A stretch of 64,000 bases of DNA from Steinernema hermaphroditum. Taxonomy: Eukaryota > Nematoda > Chromadorea > Rhabditida > Steinernematidae. Of the stretch, positions 18,501 through 30,779 are shown in pieces; position 1 is the first letter of the stretch, and every line of letters begins with the position of its first letter. The notes under the pieces were generated by a model. The model ran no database searches and had not been told where the DNA came from. It worked only from the letters and a program-made list of their open reading frames with translations. Location: contig CM059624.1 of NCBI GenBank assembly GCA_030435675.1, positions 1,388,769-1,452,768 on the forward strand, read 5' to 3'. The position numbers and the translations under genes are program-made.

Positions 18501-20451
18501 ATGTTAACTGTAGAGCAGAAGGCAAAGCTCGTTGAACTGAGCTCTCGATGTGACAACTTTACTATTGTGCTGAAGTGGAAATATCCGTTCTTCACGAATC
18601 TGGAGAACTTGAAGAAGCCAGAGAAAGTGGCACTTATTGGATTCTTTGGTGAGCAGATCGAGTCTCAACTAAGCGAGGATGTGAAGGCCAACTTCGACTT
18701 GATTATTTATTTTAAGGTATGTTCTTATCACACTTACAAGTGGTCGAATTATGAAGCGATATTCAAGCTTTAAATGATCGTTCTTTGGGGTTGAAAAAAT
18801 GGTGTATGGGGCAGCTTTCATCTGATCTCGAACGGGCTGATATAAAACCATGGCGTCCTACCAATGAAGCAAGGATCGCATGATTTCAATGATTCCATTA
18901 CCTTCGAAATAGCTCTAATTTCTGGTAGCCCATATTTTTCGACCAAAATATCGAACCTGAATTTACGATGGGGGTGGTAAAGAGTGACTCTCATGAAGTC
19001 CACACAATTCCAGGACTTCTTATTCCATGTCAATAGTTATACGTTCGACTCGTGTATCGACCCCCATGTTTGACCTACCCAAGACAGGGTGAGCTCAGTC
19101 TCCACTCAGTTTTTTTCATACGAATGTTCGCATATTTTACCCTTGTTTTCAATTAACTGAATGCTAGGTTATTGATCCGATGACCTTGATGAGCTAAACC
19201 TATTCTAGGCCGACTACACAAACTTCTCCTCCGTCTACGTCGACTCGAACACCATCACCATTCCTGAACTTAATGAATTCGGCGACGAACTGGTTCAGAT
19301 CGTTCCCCGGCAGAACATCGACTTTGTGGAAACGGAGGAATTCATGATCAATACCTTATGTTGTCTTCGAGAGCGTCTCGGTCTTCCAGGTAGTCCACTT
19401 GGAACATAATCGAATTCTGGTCATGTGTGTAGGAGTTCGCGCTTCGGACATCGAACACCTTCGTAACAAAGCCATTCTCAAGAATCTCGCCTATGAAAAG
19501 GGTATTCCCACATCCAAGTTCGCGATCGTCGACTTCAAAAAGGAGTCTAGCGCCCAGAACATCGCCGATCTGATCGATTCTTCGATTGGCATCTACCCCG
19601 CTTTCCGAAAGCCGATCTCTGGATGTGGTAGCGGAGGCGGTGGAAAATTAGCTTCTCGCAAAGAAGTCGAATCCTGGGCGAATGAGAGGCTTGCAGCTAA
19701 GGATCAGTCTACTTATCTCGTAGAAGAATGCCTCTCCGGGCTCGAATTTTGGGCTTGTTGCTGTCTTCTGAGGAATGGCACCGTCAAACCTTTGTATGTT
19801 ATCTACATGGAAAGAGATTACACAATGCCAAAGTACTTCCAAACCGGAAGAGCACTACCTTTCTTCGCTGATCGATTCGAAGATCTTGAAGACGTTTTCC
19901 CGAATCTCAAGGAATTCACTTTGGACTGTATAAGCAAGCTGAATCCTCCTCATCCCCATCCTATCTGTATTCAGGGCTTTCAGGTGAGCTAAAATACTTG
20001 GAACGAGCCTTAAGAGTTAGTTCAGAAGAACATTGGAGACTCCAACTACCTCCTAACCGAAGTGGGCTATCGTACAAACGGAGCCAGAGGCTCAGCTCGT
20101 AGCTATCCTGCGTGTGGAGTATCGCAAGAAGTGGCGCTTATTCAGAGCCACTGCGATCCTGACTACACTGCGGAGCCTGACCCCAATCGACCCACATATC
20201 ACGAGTGCTCGTTGTGGTACCCGCAGAAAAAGGGATTCCTCAGGAAGTTCTCCACCGTTCCCGGAGCTCCTCATGTTGAGAGTTCCATCGAAGTCACATG
20301 GCGCGTCCCACTCAACGCTGAGCTCAAGGATGCGGACTGTTTCGCCGACTTCATCGTATCGTTGGTTATAAGAAACGAGAACAAAGCAAAGATGCACGAA
20401 GACGCGAAGTGGTTAGCTGATAATTGGGCGCCTAAGATTTCGCCTAACTGA
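18501..20451 (+). CDS. ATP-grasp domain enzyme, 457 aa
   Basis: Four exons: 18501-18716, 19209-19389, 19433-19983, 20026-20451. A CTCCCTTTTCAG acceptor two bases before the ATG suggests trans-splicing. The N-terminal ~130 residues form a pre-ATP-grasp-like region. The nucleotide-binding glycine loop KPISGCGSGGGGK lies at about 192-204, the hinge strand STYLVEECLSGLEF at about 226-238, and LLTEVGYRTNGARGS (about 325-340) carries the metal-binding Glu and Arg typical of the C-terminal ATP-grasp motif. Such enzymes couple ATP hydrolysis to carboxylate-amine or carboxylate-thiol ligation; the substrate here is unknown. No signal peptide. AATAAA at 20486, with the 3' end overlapping the convergent receptor gene. 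Intact. Confidence 0.78.
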
Positions 20452-20507
20452 GAAGTAACTTCTTTTTGCATCTGTGATTGAATACAATAAATCTAAATCT
20501 TTCCATG

Positions 20508-21974
20508 CTACTGTTTATTTCTGGAATCCATGCTCATGGCTGATCTGCTCTTAAACAGCGCTGTTCCACTAGATACCAGCCATCCAGCCGCCAACTTTCT
20601 CCAATACATAATGCTGCAGGTCGCCACGTAAACAAGAAATGTAGTCAACGTCACAGGCCCGAGTCGATTAACAATGACCTTATTATGGAATCCATATTCT
20701 ACCACTACCTTTGCCAGCGATGGGGCCATCCAGAAAATGGCTTCAAGAATGAGCTGATAGAGGACTATGGTGTTAGCCTGAAAATAGCTGGTGGATGGAA
20801 ATGATCTTGTGATTTAGATCTGGTGGATGGAGATCAGGCGCACGTAAACTCACATGTGCTAAGTCAGACCCCCAAATACGACGCTTTGGCCCATCGGACA
20901 TGTCGTAGAAGGACCCAGAGATGGGCATGAACGGATCGGATTGGTTGGCACCAGCCGTCAACCGGATCACGGATCGGCTGAGTCGGCTGGCCAATCAGTT
21001 GAATGGCTGACACGGATATACGGGTGAGCCGATCTCCATCTTTCTGTATCTACATACGATTTCCATACCATAATGAATTTTTCGCGTCTTTTGTGCCCCG
21101 AAGGATCGCGGCAATACCAAAATTCTGCGTAGGCCTTGCCATGACGTGCCTGATAAACCACGAAAGCTTCATTTTTGTGGCTGTTACACTTGGAGCACTC
21201 GATTGTGTGTGCACTTAGCTTCCCACCTCTATCCACTCCATCACACCTTAGCCCGATCGGCTACTCCCACTGGGGAACGTGAGCATGCAGGAAGCGAATG
21301 CATAAGCTAACCTACCAAGTTTGATGATCCACTTAACGTTCGTTGCTCAAGAGAACGAAAGAACCTGCCGAGCTTTAAGACGAAGACACTTAAAACCACT
21401 ATATTTGTCAGAATCATAACGGTATTCCATATGTATGCCGCCTGCATGACGTCGGCATTCAGGTAACTAATCGTTGTGAATGTAGGCGGAAGGCTTGGCC
21501 TTGGAGCCATGGAATACAGCAATAAAACGAACACAAAATAAGTGCTACAAATTGCTAATACTGTAATGAAATATAGCCTCTTCTTCTGCAGTAGATATCT
21601 CACAGGTAGCATCAATGACAGCAACCTGTCGATAACTAAAAATAGGTCAAGCACCGCAATCGTAGGATGCAGAGAAATCTGGAGTATTCCTGACCATACA
21701 ATAACTTTCGTAACTAAAAATGAAATGAGTTTTCTATCGGTGATAAGGGCGTACATTGGTTTACTTCTTGTAGAATAACAGTCGCCGTGAAGATTACAGT
21801 AGCGACAGAGAACCAGACATGGAGGACCATATGGGCTAGCAGCATGGAGAACTGATCAAACGATCGTTTTCTGCCCCTCAGCTGGCTGTATAAGGTAATC
21901 GAATTTAGGATAACAGTGACCAGTGCGCAAGAAAACTGGATACTGTAGTTGATGATGATGTTGGAGGGAAGCAT
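20508..21974 (-). CDS. Srbc-like chemoreceptor GPCR, copy 1
   Basis: Three exons: 21974-21755, 21713-21316, 20777-20508; 295 aa. TM1-TM2: FSCALVTVILNSITLYSQLR then DQFSMLLAHM. TM3 ends VIDRLLSLMLPVRY. The last exon reads ANTIVLYQLILEAIFWMAPS and NRLGPVTLTTFLVYVATC. The terminal AN-x-I ... LGP pattern is that of Srbc receptors. The exons and phases match the neighbour at 23014-24874. Intron 2 (538 nt) holds a repeat insertion. The stop is 57 bases from the stop of the convergent ATP-grasp gene, so the transcripts' 3' ends overlap. Confidence 0.78.
20910..21240 (-). repeat. transposon-like insertion in intron 2 of the receptor
   Basis: A CCGGAT/CCGGTT-rich segment related to 12282-12560 (shared GGTTGGCACCAGCCG) adjoins a minus-strand frame with HTIECSKCNSHKNEAFVVYQ and AEFWYCRDPSGHKRREK, a Cys-x2-Cys...Cys-x5-His pattern suggesting a small zinc finger. 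It may be part of a DNA transposon; no transposase core is seen. Confidence 0.35.
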
Positions 21975-23013
21975 CTCAACCCACGAGGCCGATATATAAA
22001 GACAGGCACAGGTAATGCTTAGGAGAGCGTAGCATATATGGACACAATGACTTTATTTTCAATAACAGGAAAAGAAGCTTTTGTTCATTTCTTTGCATTT
22101 TCATGCATGCCTTGGTCTTACCATGATAAAGTAGGAAAAACAAATGACGTTCTTTTTTGGAGCTTTTCCCCGCGAAATTGGAAACAGGCAAATGCGGCCG
22201 CATGCACATTCAACACTATTTTGAATCAATTAAAAGGAGAAGTACATCCTCCAGAGACAGATCTACAACATAATGTTGAGTGTTTGCGAAATCACATCTC
22301 TTATGCGAAGAAAAAGGCGGCTTATCCATAAACTCAAAAATCCTACTTTAATGTTTGCGTTCCGCGAACATACGATATTTATGAGACCGCTAAAGACGTG
22401 TCAAGAGCAACAATCATTCTGCCAAGGGGCATTCCCATCATGGAAACACGTGTTGGCGTAAACACAAAGTTCGTAGTTTCAGCCAGAGTTCGGCTCGTCA
22501 CAACAGCGCAGATTACGATTCTTTGGCATCCTTAACTTCGGGGAAGTGAGAGTCGTTTTCGGTTTGGCTGGCGGCGTATACTTCTGAATGAGTGGGTGGC
22601 GTTGGAGGAGTCGGACGGTGCAGACGGTCTTCATAGCGAGATGTGGTCCAGCTTACATTCCACACCAGCCACGGCGGATTGGAACGGGGCGATCATTGTG
22701 CCTCCAGCGACGCAACTGAAGGATCCCACCACGCATGTCATGACTTAAAATGAACGATGAAAAGGCAGAAGTTTGCAGCCCCTTCCAAATCCTTAATATG
22801 ATCTGCTAATGGTCCTCCACCCACAAATGAGTCTGATGAACTCTTCCTCAGATCTGATCTCTCTGTTTTTTTTCAAATGTCATTCGAGAGCTGCTTCATT
22901 CAATAAATAACCTCCAGTGAAGCGTTTATTTAACGAGTTACATAAACAAAGTCACTAACGAGTCACTCAACATATCCATTAGGCGCAGTTCTGAATCGAC
23001 TGATTCCAGTCGA
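21975..23013. other. intergenic; possible coding relic near 22510-22760
   Basis: A TATA-like TTTATATATCGG lies ~25 bases upstream of the receptor start at 21974. On the minus strand near 22640-22520 a frame reads YEDRLHRPTPPTPPTHSEVY then AASQTENDSHFPEVKDAKES and stops, which looks like a cytoplasmic tail. I cannot join it to upstream exons. Otherwise nothing is recognised. Confidence 0.3.
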
Positions 23014-24874
23014 TCACTTGATAATGCTTTTTGTAGGCGATGTCCGTCCTGCTCTACTATGGAAAAGTTTTTTCTCTCCTATAGCCCCAGGCCAAACAGC
23101 CAATTTCACCCAATACATAACGCTACAGGCGGCAACGTAAACAAGAAATGCGGTTACTGTGAAGGGTCCGAGGTTGTTCAACAGGAATCGATTATGAAAT
23201 CCATATTCAAGGACCACTTTTGATACAGCTGGAGCCATCCAGAAGATTACCTCGAGAACGACCTGATAGAGTACTATTGTATTAGCCTAAAAACATGTAT
23301 TGAACAGCGAACTTTTCAACTATCTCACCAGTTTTGTGGATCCACTTATAGTGTGTTGGTCGAACGTTTGGAAAAATCGCCGCAATTTCACAACGAAGAC
23401 CGCAGTGGTCGTAATATTGACGACGATCAATGCCGTATTCCAGATGTACGCATATTGCTGGAGCTCGCCGCTCATATAGTTCGTTCCGATTATGGGCAAA
23501 GTCAGCTTTGGCCTTGGTAAAACGAAATAGAGAATGACCAAACAGGCGCCGAAGACGACGCAGAGTAGAACTGCTAGAATTACGAACTTCTTCCTGATCT
23601 TCATGAGATAGCCCAAGGGGAAAAAGAGCGATAAGAGACGGTCCAGCGCTACGAAGAAGTCCAATAAGCCGACTGTGGGATGGAAAGCGGTGAAGAATAT
23701 GCCCGAACAGAAGATGACGTATGTCCCTAAATGCACTGTAATAGGTAACTTCACATGGATTGGCTTCATTTGGACATCTTTAGCAATTGTTACATCTAGA
23801 GAGGCGAACTGAGCTGTAACCACGCCGGCTCGGCTCAGAATTTGGTATTTCTGTTCTATCCCGGCTTAGTTGGCTCCGCCGTTTCAAACAGTTCACTCAA
23901 GAATCGCCTTATAAACATGGATAAGTATGGACTGTTGTGTCGTTGAGAACGCCCAGTCAAGTGGAGTTCATCAATTACATCCTTTGCATGTACAATCGTA
24001 GAGACAAACGGGCGTCTAGTCAGTCTAGACGTCGGAGGACTACCCCCAACACCACTCTTTCATCCGGCTTCCTCCTTCTTCTAGGAGTGTAGGTGCCGAT
24101 TACTCTTAACCGCTTTGGTTAATTACAGGGATTTTGCGGCCAGCCTAAACCTTAACCTTGATGCTCGCTGGCATCGATGTACCCGTTGTGTGTCGCTTCA
24201 TTCTTGCGGCTTTGCTCCGCTCCAACGATTTACGTCCATCCCCTCTACTTGGGCTTTATGAGACAGTTTTTCGACCACATCAGTTCTCGTTCTCTGTGAG
24301 TAGGCAATCCTTTCATGATAGATGGTGAGAGCAGACCCGGACATGAACTGTGGTAAACAGTTTGGACGCCAAAGGGGGACCACTATACAAGAGGGACAAT
24401 TGTACCTATTCGCGAGGACCGGCGTGAAGAGTGCACAGACTATCAGAGAAATTCGCATGGTCTCTGTTCGTCTCTCTTCACAACGCTCCTCGCGAAGTCT
24501 CCGAATTGTAACGGAACTGGACTAAGCTGAATTGGCTCAGTTAGCGTTATTGGCGGCATGTTAATTCCATCATCGGACATCGTCCGTCGTTACACGACAA
24601 CATGCTTAGCTGAGGACATCAAAGTAATATAAATGACACACGAGTTGAACAAAAACTTACATGGATAGCTTTCCTGCATCAGAAGCGTCCCAGTGAAGAT
24701 GACGGTGGAGAGTGCAAAGAAGAAGTGACCGAGCATATGGGCAATTAGCAAAGAAAACTGATCGTTCAGCCTCTTCTTTCTGAACTGGCTGACGAGAGTA
24801 AACGGATTAAGAACTACGGTGATCAGGCCACACGTAAACATGATGATGTAGTTGACCTCGAGGATCTTGTTCAT
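23014..24874 (-). CDS. Srbc-like chemoreceptor GPCR, copy 2
   Basis: Three exons: 24874-24661, 23726-23329, 23286-23014; 294 aa. Exon 2 is 398 nt in both copies, and splice phases are identical. Motifs: TM1 MFTCGLITVVLNPFTLVSQF, TM3 ALDRLLSLFFPLGY, C-terminal ANTIVLYQVVLEVIFWMAPA and NNLGPFTVTAFLVYVAAC. Intron 1 is unusually long (934 nt) against 41 nt in the neighbour, and contains a separate candidate ORF. No lesion is seen. Tandem, same orientation as the copy at 20508-21974. Confidence 0.77.
24198..24458 (-). CDS. candidate secreted protein nested in receptor intron
   Basis: ATG at 24458 begins MRISLIVCALFTPVLA, a good signal peptide, followed by a Cys-containing segment (NRYNCPSCIVVPLWRPNCLP). 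It lies wholly within intron 1 of the receptor gene on the same strand. No homolog and no splice support; it may be chance. Confidence 0.3.
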   Translation of the reverse strand: MRISLIVCALFTPVLANRYNCPSCIVVPLWRPNCLPQFMSGSALTIYHERIAYSQRTRTDVVEKLSHKAQVEGMDVNRWSGAKPQE

Positions 24875-25096
24875 GATCGGTTCTGAAAGCACATTCCTTG
24901 ACTGTGGTAGTGGAAAGCCCGAACGTAAAAAATGGAGTAACAAGGATCTGATGCATGAAAACATTAGGGCGTCGCCAGTGAGTAATTACTATCCTTAAGT
25001 ATTCCTTTGTTTTTGTCGATTTTCTGAACGAATAATTAAACACGGCAGTAAAGCGATCGCGATGCCACACTGAGACCAATGACCAAGTACAGGATG

Positions 25097-25650
25097 GAGA
25101 GAAAATACTGTTATTGACGCCGTTATTAGGGAGGCCTGAGGTGACCACTAGCTGAGGAACGGCGAAACATGTAACGCTAAGATCGATACGAGGCCATGGA
25201 CAAACGGTAGGCCTAGGTGAGTATATAAACTGTCAAAAAAAGATCAGCTGTCCATACGCCAAAAAAAGATACGGTATCCTTTCCAACCGACGTGACATTC
25301 GCTTATCATCGGTGATTCCTGTGTGACCCTGTGTATACATAAATTGACAATTTTATTTCGATTAAATAGTGCATAAGCCCTATGATAACAGTCCGCTAGA
25401 TCGCCTACCTAGCAACTCCTTAAGTTCATCGGTCACTTGGGACTCACCGCTGAGAAATGAACGTTGCAGCGGTGAGGAAAGATGCCGCATCATTTTTGAC
25501 GGCCATAGAGCGCATATGGCTTTCCTACGCCTACCGTTCACCCCTGGTCTCGCATCATTCTTACCGTTGCATGTTTGACCATTCATTTGTGAAACCAGTG
25601 ACCATTAGGGGTGGGGAGAAAACACTGTTATTGATACCGCCATTGTAGGC
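25097..25650. repeat. short direct repeat; no gene
   Basis: GGAGAGAAAATACTGTTATT with flanks (about 25096-25130) recurs as GGAGAAAACACTGTTATTGA (about 25613-25647). The rest of 24875-26850 shows no recognised gene; frames at 26349-26732 lack support. Confidence 0.4.
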
Positions 25651-25729
25651 TCCGTGATCCTTAGAAAGAGGAGTAATTAACAGTCATTTATTTCCATGCC
25701 CTTGCAAGGATCAGTTGTTGAAATTACTC

Positions 25730-25747
25730 GTTTTGATATATCAAAAC
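25730..25747. repeat. perfect 18-bp palindrome
   Basis: GTTTTGATATATCAAAAC is its own reverse complement. A second small inverted pair (CTCCTAAA ... TTTAGGAG, 25752-25780) follows immediately. Located in AT-rich intergenic DNA. Confidence 0.6.
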
Positions 25748-26877
25748 ACACAACTCCTAAATACATGAAGTGGCTTTAGGAGAAGTAATGAGATATTCAA
25801 GGAGTAGCGTCACGCTTGAGTAGACTTGATCAGACGGGTGTCGTAAAAACGTTAAGCTGTGGCAGTGTGCTCCTAGACAAACAGCGACAGGTGACATTTT
25901 TCATTTCGATGACTACGCTGTTTGTTGCCAGCTTAAAATAACGTGCACTCCTTTGTTTCAGAAAGGCTCCGGGACGGCAGTTGGTGTTTACGACTAATAC
26001 CGATAATCCTTTAAAGTTTCACCTGGGTTTCTGGTAATTTGCCGATGGCAATGCAAAAGTTTTCTGTACAGTCATTGGTACAAATTAGCAAGAACAATTT
26101 AGTGGTTTCTTTAAACAAAGTCGTCACACAATAAACTCTGAAAAGCTTCAAATATCCAATCGAATCTAACATTAGATTTTGGAGAAAAAAAAACTTTTTT
26201 CACTCTCTCAAAAAAAACCATGTAAATGTTTGGGCATCAACAGAGCGGCCTGGCTATGGCTTTTTAGTCTTAGTGTCGGGTTACAGTTCTACTTAGTACG
26301 CAGACTATTACATCAACCTCTGATGCGTAAATATAGCATGTAGTAAATTCAATTCGTTTTTCGCTGTATAGATGTCAAAAGCATCCAACTTTGGTACTCT
26401 CCTCTTGACTCTGGACTCTCAACTCTCGGGTCCTTATTGTCGAGTCTCGCACAGCCCTGAACATGCCTCCGATCTTGTTGCTCCACGAATTCTGAATCGC
26501 GGGTTTCGCTGGCAGTGAAGGTGGAGGGTGAAAAGATAGACCAGTAACACCAAAATGGAAGAGGAGCTGAAAATAGACCGCTCTCCACTCCGCACAAACG
26601 ACACCTCTGTGTAGCAACTAAATTTTGCCAGCCTTTGGCTGATGTGTGTGTTCGTCGATCTAGCCGATTTTGCCGACATTTCCCATTTTGATTATATAAT
26701 TCCCGAGCGCCATATCTCCTTCGCCGACACATTATTTAGGCAATATGACCAAATGCACAGGTGCGCTACCGTTCCGCCACAGAAAACACATAAAATCTAT
26801 TGGAATTAATACGTTCCAGCTAGAATGGATCCCTACATAAAAGAGCCAATGTGCCGAAGTCATCAACAACCGTCAAG

Positions 26878-28536
26878 ATGTGGCTCTCCGTCTGTCTTCT
26901 TCTTCTGCTACCATCTGGATTCGTCGACGCCTCCATCGAGAAGAATGATAGCCAACTTCCTGAAGATCAAATTCTGCTTCAAGAACGCTTCATAGACATC
27001 AACCTTGGTATTGTATCTTCGTAGGGTATAGGCTATTTTAAAGTTTTCAATTTAGAGGCCATCAGGAACATCTCGAAAGACGAGAACGTGCAGACGGTGC
27101 TCAAAGGAATGAGACTTACCGCGAAGGCTGTCAGTATGGTTTTTCCCGATCCGACCGTCAAGGCTTTTGCCGCTGGACTTTCGACCGTCATCGACAAGGC
27201 TCTCGAAGAGCCGGACCACACAAAGGAAATTCTCCAGAAAGTGAATGAGATCTCCGAGCAGTTGTCGAAAATGGAAGAAATCTTGAGGAACTCTTTTGAC
27301 GAGCTCGAATGTGGCAGCGCGAGGAGGGAATACTTCGTCCAGGTAGCTTAGAGTTTTGCCCAAATCCGTAGTTAGTTGACAAATTTAAAGCATCACAACG
27401 AGGCCGTCAGAATTCAGCATCTTTTCGCAAACATTTTCAATGCCGAGGACAAAGCTATTGAAACGTGGTGGGCTACGTGTACTAATACGAAGTATGCAAC
27501 GGACTTGGCTGTAAGTTCTGTCGACTGTGATATCGTACGCATGGAAGCTGTTGCAGCTTCTAGCAGACACGATCTCGAGGAACGATTCGTACGCATTTGC
27601 ATGCCTTCGGGTGAAACACTACAGCTACAAAACCCTCGCAGAGATCAAGAGCATCATCGCTAGTGACGTGTTCTACACTGTAAGCGTTTCGACTGATAGG
27701 TCTGTAATGAGCGGCTACGTTAAGGCACTCAACATGGCTGTCTGTCACAAAAGGATGGTCGGATCAGACAAGCCCGCGATTCAGAATCCACTCAAGGCCA
27801 TCGAGAAAAGTTTGAAAAGACTTGACGAGCTACAGTTCTCGGTAGAACCTACAATGACTTTATCTCGTAAAGTTTTCATTTTAGAATTCTCATGACGGAA
27901 TCGAATACCATCTCCAAAAGTTTGCCAAGTCTGCTCCTGAGAGCATCACGGCTGAGGAAGCGGCGGACGCAGTCGAGTCAATTCTCCAGGACTATGAAAA
28001 CGATCGGTGAGTACTGATACAATACGGACGTAATTCAGTACGATTGCTTTTAGTGATTCGTATACGACGGTTGTGGCATCAGCTATGCCTCCAGGCCTTT
28101 ACAATCGCTTTGACACGGATTATATTAACAGTCAGAACTTGCATTGGACAATCATTGGACAGAAGTTCGAGATAATAATGTGCAGAAGTGACATGACGGA
28201 TCCGAAAACGATTGAAAACCGAAACTATGTCGACAACATGACCCGCGCCGGCATGGAGGAGATCATGTAAGTTGACACATCAGCGCATGCATTGCATATA
28301 TGATACAACTATCCAGACAAAATGAAGAGCTCAAAAGACACGAGGTGTTTATGTCTCCGTTTGACATATTCGAGCAGAGGTTCAAGCGCTTCCCATGTCT
28401 TAAGGCCTTCCCCCGTACTCCGAAGACCCAGATCGCTGTCAGAGGCAACGAGCGCTCATCCGCGCACTTAGCGGTACAGAATGGCGACGAAGACCCTAAA
28501 CTTCGCTGTACTGTTCATTTAATCTTCACGTTTTAA
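26878..28536 (+). CDS. secreted protein of unknown nematode family, 443 aa
   Basis: Eight exons: 26878-27007, 27056-27342, 27391-27510, 27557-27679, 27725-27841, 27885-28006, 28054-28266, 28317-28536. Signal peptide MWLSVCLLLLLPSGFVDA. A helical, heptad-like segment follows (VNEISEQLSKMEEILRNSFD, residues ~115-135), then regions with scattered cysteines (ETWWATCTNT, YAFACLRVKHY, VCHKRM) and GLYNRFDTDYINSQNLHWTI. No TM helix after the signal. The intron at 27680-27724 is 45 nt and in frame, so it could be read through. The neighbour at 29561-29950 is a 5' fragment of a paralog. Function unknown; the signal peptide and cysteines suggest an extracellular role. Confidence 0.7.
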
Positions 28537-28832
28537 ACGTTGATTGCATCTGAAAGATGAAGTTGGAAGATAAATGTTGAAATGTTGATGTTTCCCTTCA
28601 AATCGACAAGCTTTACTGTTTTCACCGAGAGGTAATACGACAGCCGCCCTTGAGTTGGCCTTTAACGCTGTCTAGACTCTAGACTGTCCAGACCGCGCTT
28701 GCAAGCATTGTAACGATATTGTAATATTATAAGTCAGTTTTTGGTTTTGTGTCTCAAGTGACTGGTCGTGTAATAAACGCTCTGATCACGTCGTTCTACC
28801 TCACTTCCAACTTCCCCTGACTCGTGTCTCCA

Positions 28833-28945
28833 GCGATCGGTGGAGTCGGCCATACGCTCTCTCTGAGGTCCGCTGAATGCGCTGATTAAGCGGTCGTTCT
28901 TGGCCATCATTAATAGTGTAATGATCGTTCCGGCTCCCAGAAGGC
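28833..28945. repeat. dispersed repeat, copy 1 (copy 2 at 34683-34806)
   Basis: GCGATCGGT...GCTCTCTCTGAGG...GCGGTCGTTCT...AATGATCG...GGCTCCCAGAAGGCCTG is shared in order with 34683-34806. Purpose unknown; probably a transposon relic. Confidence 0.6.
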
Positions 28946-29560
28946 CTGTGATGCTGTGTCAACACCGACATGTGCCTGGTCAACTTACCGACTTCTCGTG
29001 TGGTCATGTTTCTCATGTTTATAGGTAGAGCTAGAGCCTAAAAACCCTACATTTTCATCATCATCCAAATACGTATCTGAGACAACCTAGGGCCGCTCAA
29101 ATGAAATGACTGCTAGGTTGAGGATGTCTTCGTGATCATACAGCCCAGCATGATCATCCTTGGCGATATTCTTGAACATTATGTGCAGGGTCCCATGATT
29201 CACGTCTTCATATCTAGTTATAAATATAATAGTACGCTATTTTCTTCAAGATTCTGGGCGATCCACGTGGATTTCAGCAACTACTAGAAAATGAGTGGCT
29301 TCGGCTTTCGCACAGGTAATGTGAAAGCATTTTCCATGCACGTTGTCCTGGGATTATGGTCTGTCCCCATACATGCACATAACGAATAAAGTCCATCGCA
29401 TCTACTAATAGGCCTGAACTCCGCGATGTGTACTCCTTATTTGCGCGTGACGTCAATGTAGACAACAAAGAGCCCCCGCGCCATTACCGGTTTCTTCGAT
29501 ACCCTATTTAAGAAGGCAACATGTCGCATTTGATTAGTTCACATAATTGAATTTCTCACC

Positions 29561-29950
29561 ATGCGATCTCTTCTTCTCCCTTTTCTTCTTATCTTCACTG
29601 TTGCGCGCTGTTGTCACTTAACAATCGACTCGAACAGTTCCGTGTCCGATGTGCTGGAGCACATACGGAAGGGTCGTATTGCCTTGCACGAGCTGTCCAA
29701 ATTCGAGAACGCATCGAAAATCCCGGAATTGGCTGATACGGTCGGGCGTTTGACGTTGGATTGGCCGACTATTAGAAAAGGTGGTTATGAAGGGGTAGGT
29801 GCAATTGGTAGTGTGTTTCCTGAAATATAGTTTTAGAGGCTGCTCATGCGCGAGCTGAAGGATATCAGAGATGGATTAAGTCAGCTTCAGGAAGACTACA
29901 AGCTGTATACGTACCAATTAGGATGTCCTCTTCATCCTTCTTACTATGAT
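29561..29950 (+). pseudogene. 5' remnant of a paralog of the secreted protein at 26878
   Basis: Exons 29561-29794 and 29837-29950 join in frame (116 codons). They encode a signal peptide (MRSLLLPFLLIFTVARC) and a helical region whose end (LKDIRDGLSQLQEDYKLYTY, then CPLHPSYYD at the donor) aligns with the end of exon 2 of the neighbour (VNEISEQLSKMEEIL... CGSARREYFVQ at the donor). A good GTAAGT donor follows, but no further exon is found in the next 5 kb. A TATA-like CCCTATTTAAG precedes the start by ~60 bases. Truncated or with exons displaced. Confidence 0.6.
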
Positions 29951-30779
29951 GTAAGTTGTTAGATCTAAGAAATACACCACAAATAGAAGGTCCTGTAGAA
30001 AAGAGAACTCTAGTTTTCCAATTCAATGTTCTACATTCCTAGCAGTTCAAGTGGCGCGTGGGTGGAGGGGTTCCTTTGCGAATGAGCATCAACGAAACGT
30101 CTAATCAATTGTGACACGTTTTTCGGTGACGCCCTGTGACGTTCGCCGACTGAAAGATAGGGCAGGGTATGCACGCATTTTGGTTTTTGTGATCTTAAAC
30201 CGGCCCGTGAACAACGCGACAACGTCTGCACATTTTCGGAAGTGACCTTCTCATCTTTTGCACCCTTCAGCGAGCCGCTGCGTCGTGGCGATCGATCACC
30301 ACCATTCGTCTAGACAGTTGAAAGTTCTTTGGTTGTGTTTTGGCGAAGGGGAAGTAGACGAACTTAAACATAGAGTGTAATCAGTGGTCCACCTGAGTTG
30401 AGCTAGCTCCGGCTGGCTCCGAGCCGAAATCTGAATGTAATTTTTTTTCATTTCCGTTGTTTCCGTTGACAAAACCAATAGTTATTTCTGAGTGTGCAAT
30501 AGGTAGTCACATAAATGGAGTAAAAAAATGGAACTGACACTACTCATTAGTTTGGGTGGTCACATCGATGTAGCGACCCATGTACATAAAGCAGCCGTGC
30601 AAGTTGGAAACAAGATGTGTTGTCACAGATTTTGTCGGCGTTTAAGTGACTTTTGTGTTAGGTTCCTACCGCTGAAACTTCGCACTAAATTTAAGTAGGA
30701 AAGCTCATAGAAATGTGTGGGGTGATACACATTGTCACATTCAATAAAAGGTTAAAATTTGGGGTTTGTTGTACGTACA

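Noticed and set aside
26349..26732. 127-codon minus-strand ORF upstream of the secreted gene
   Set aside because: No signal peptide, no domain, three frames open at the same place; the start region is simply AT-rich promoter-like DNA.
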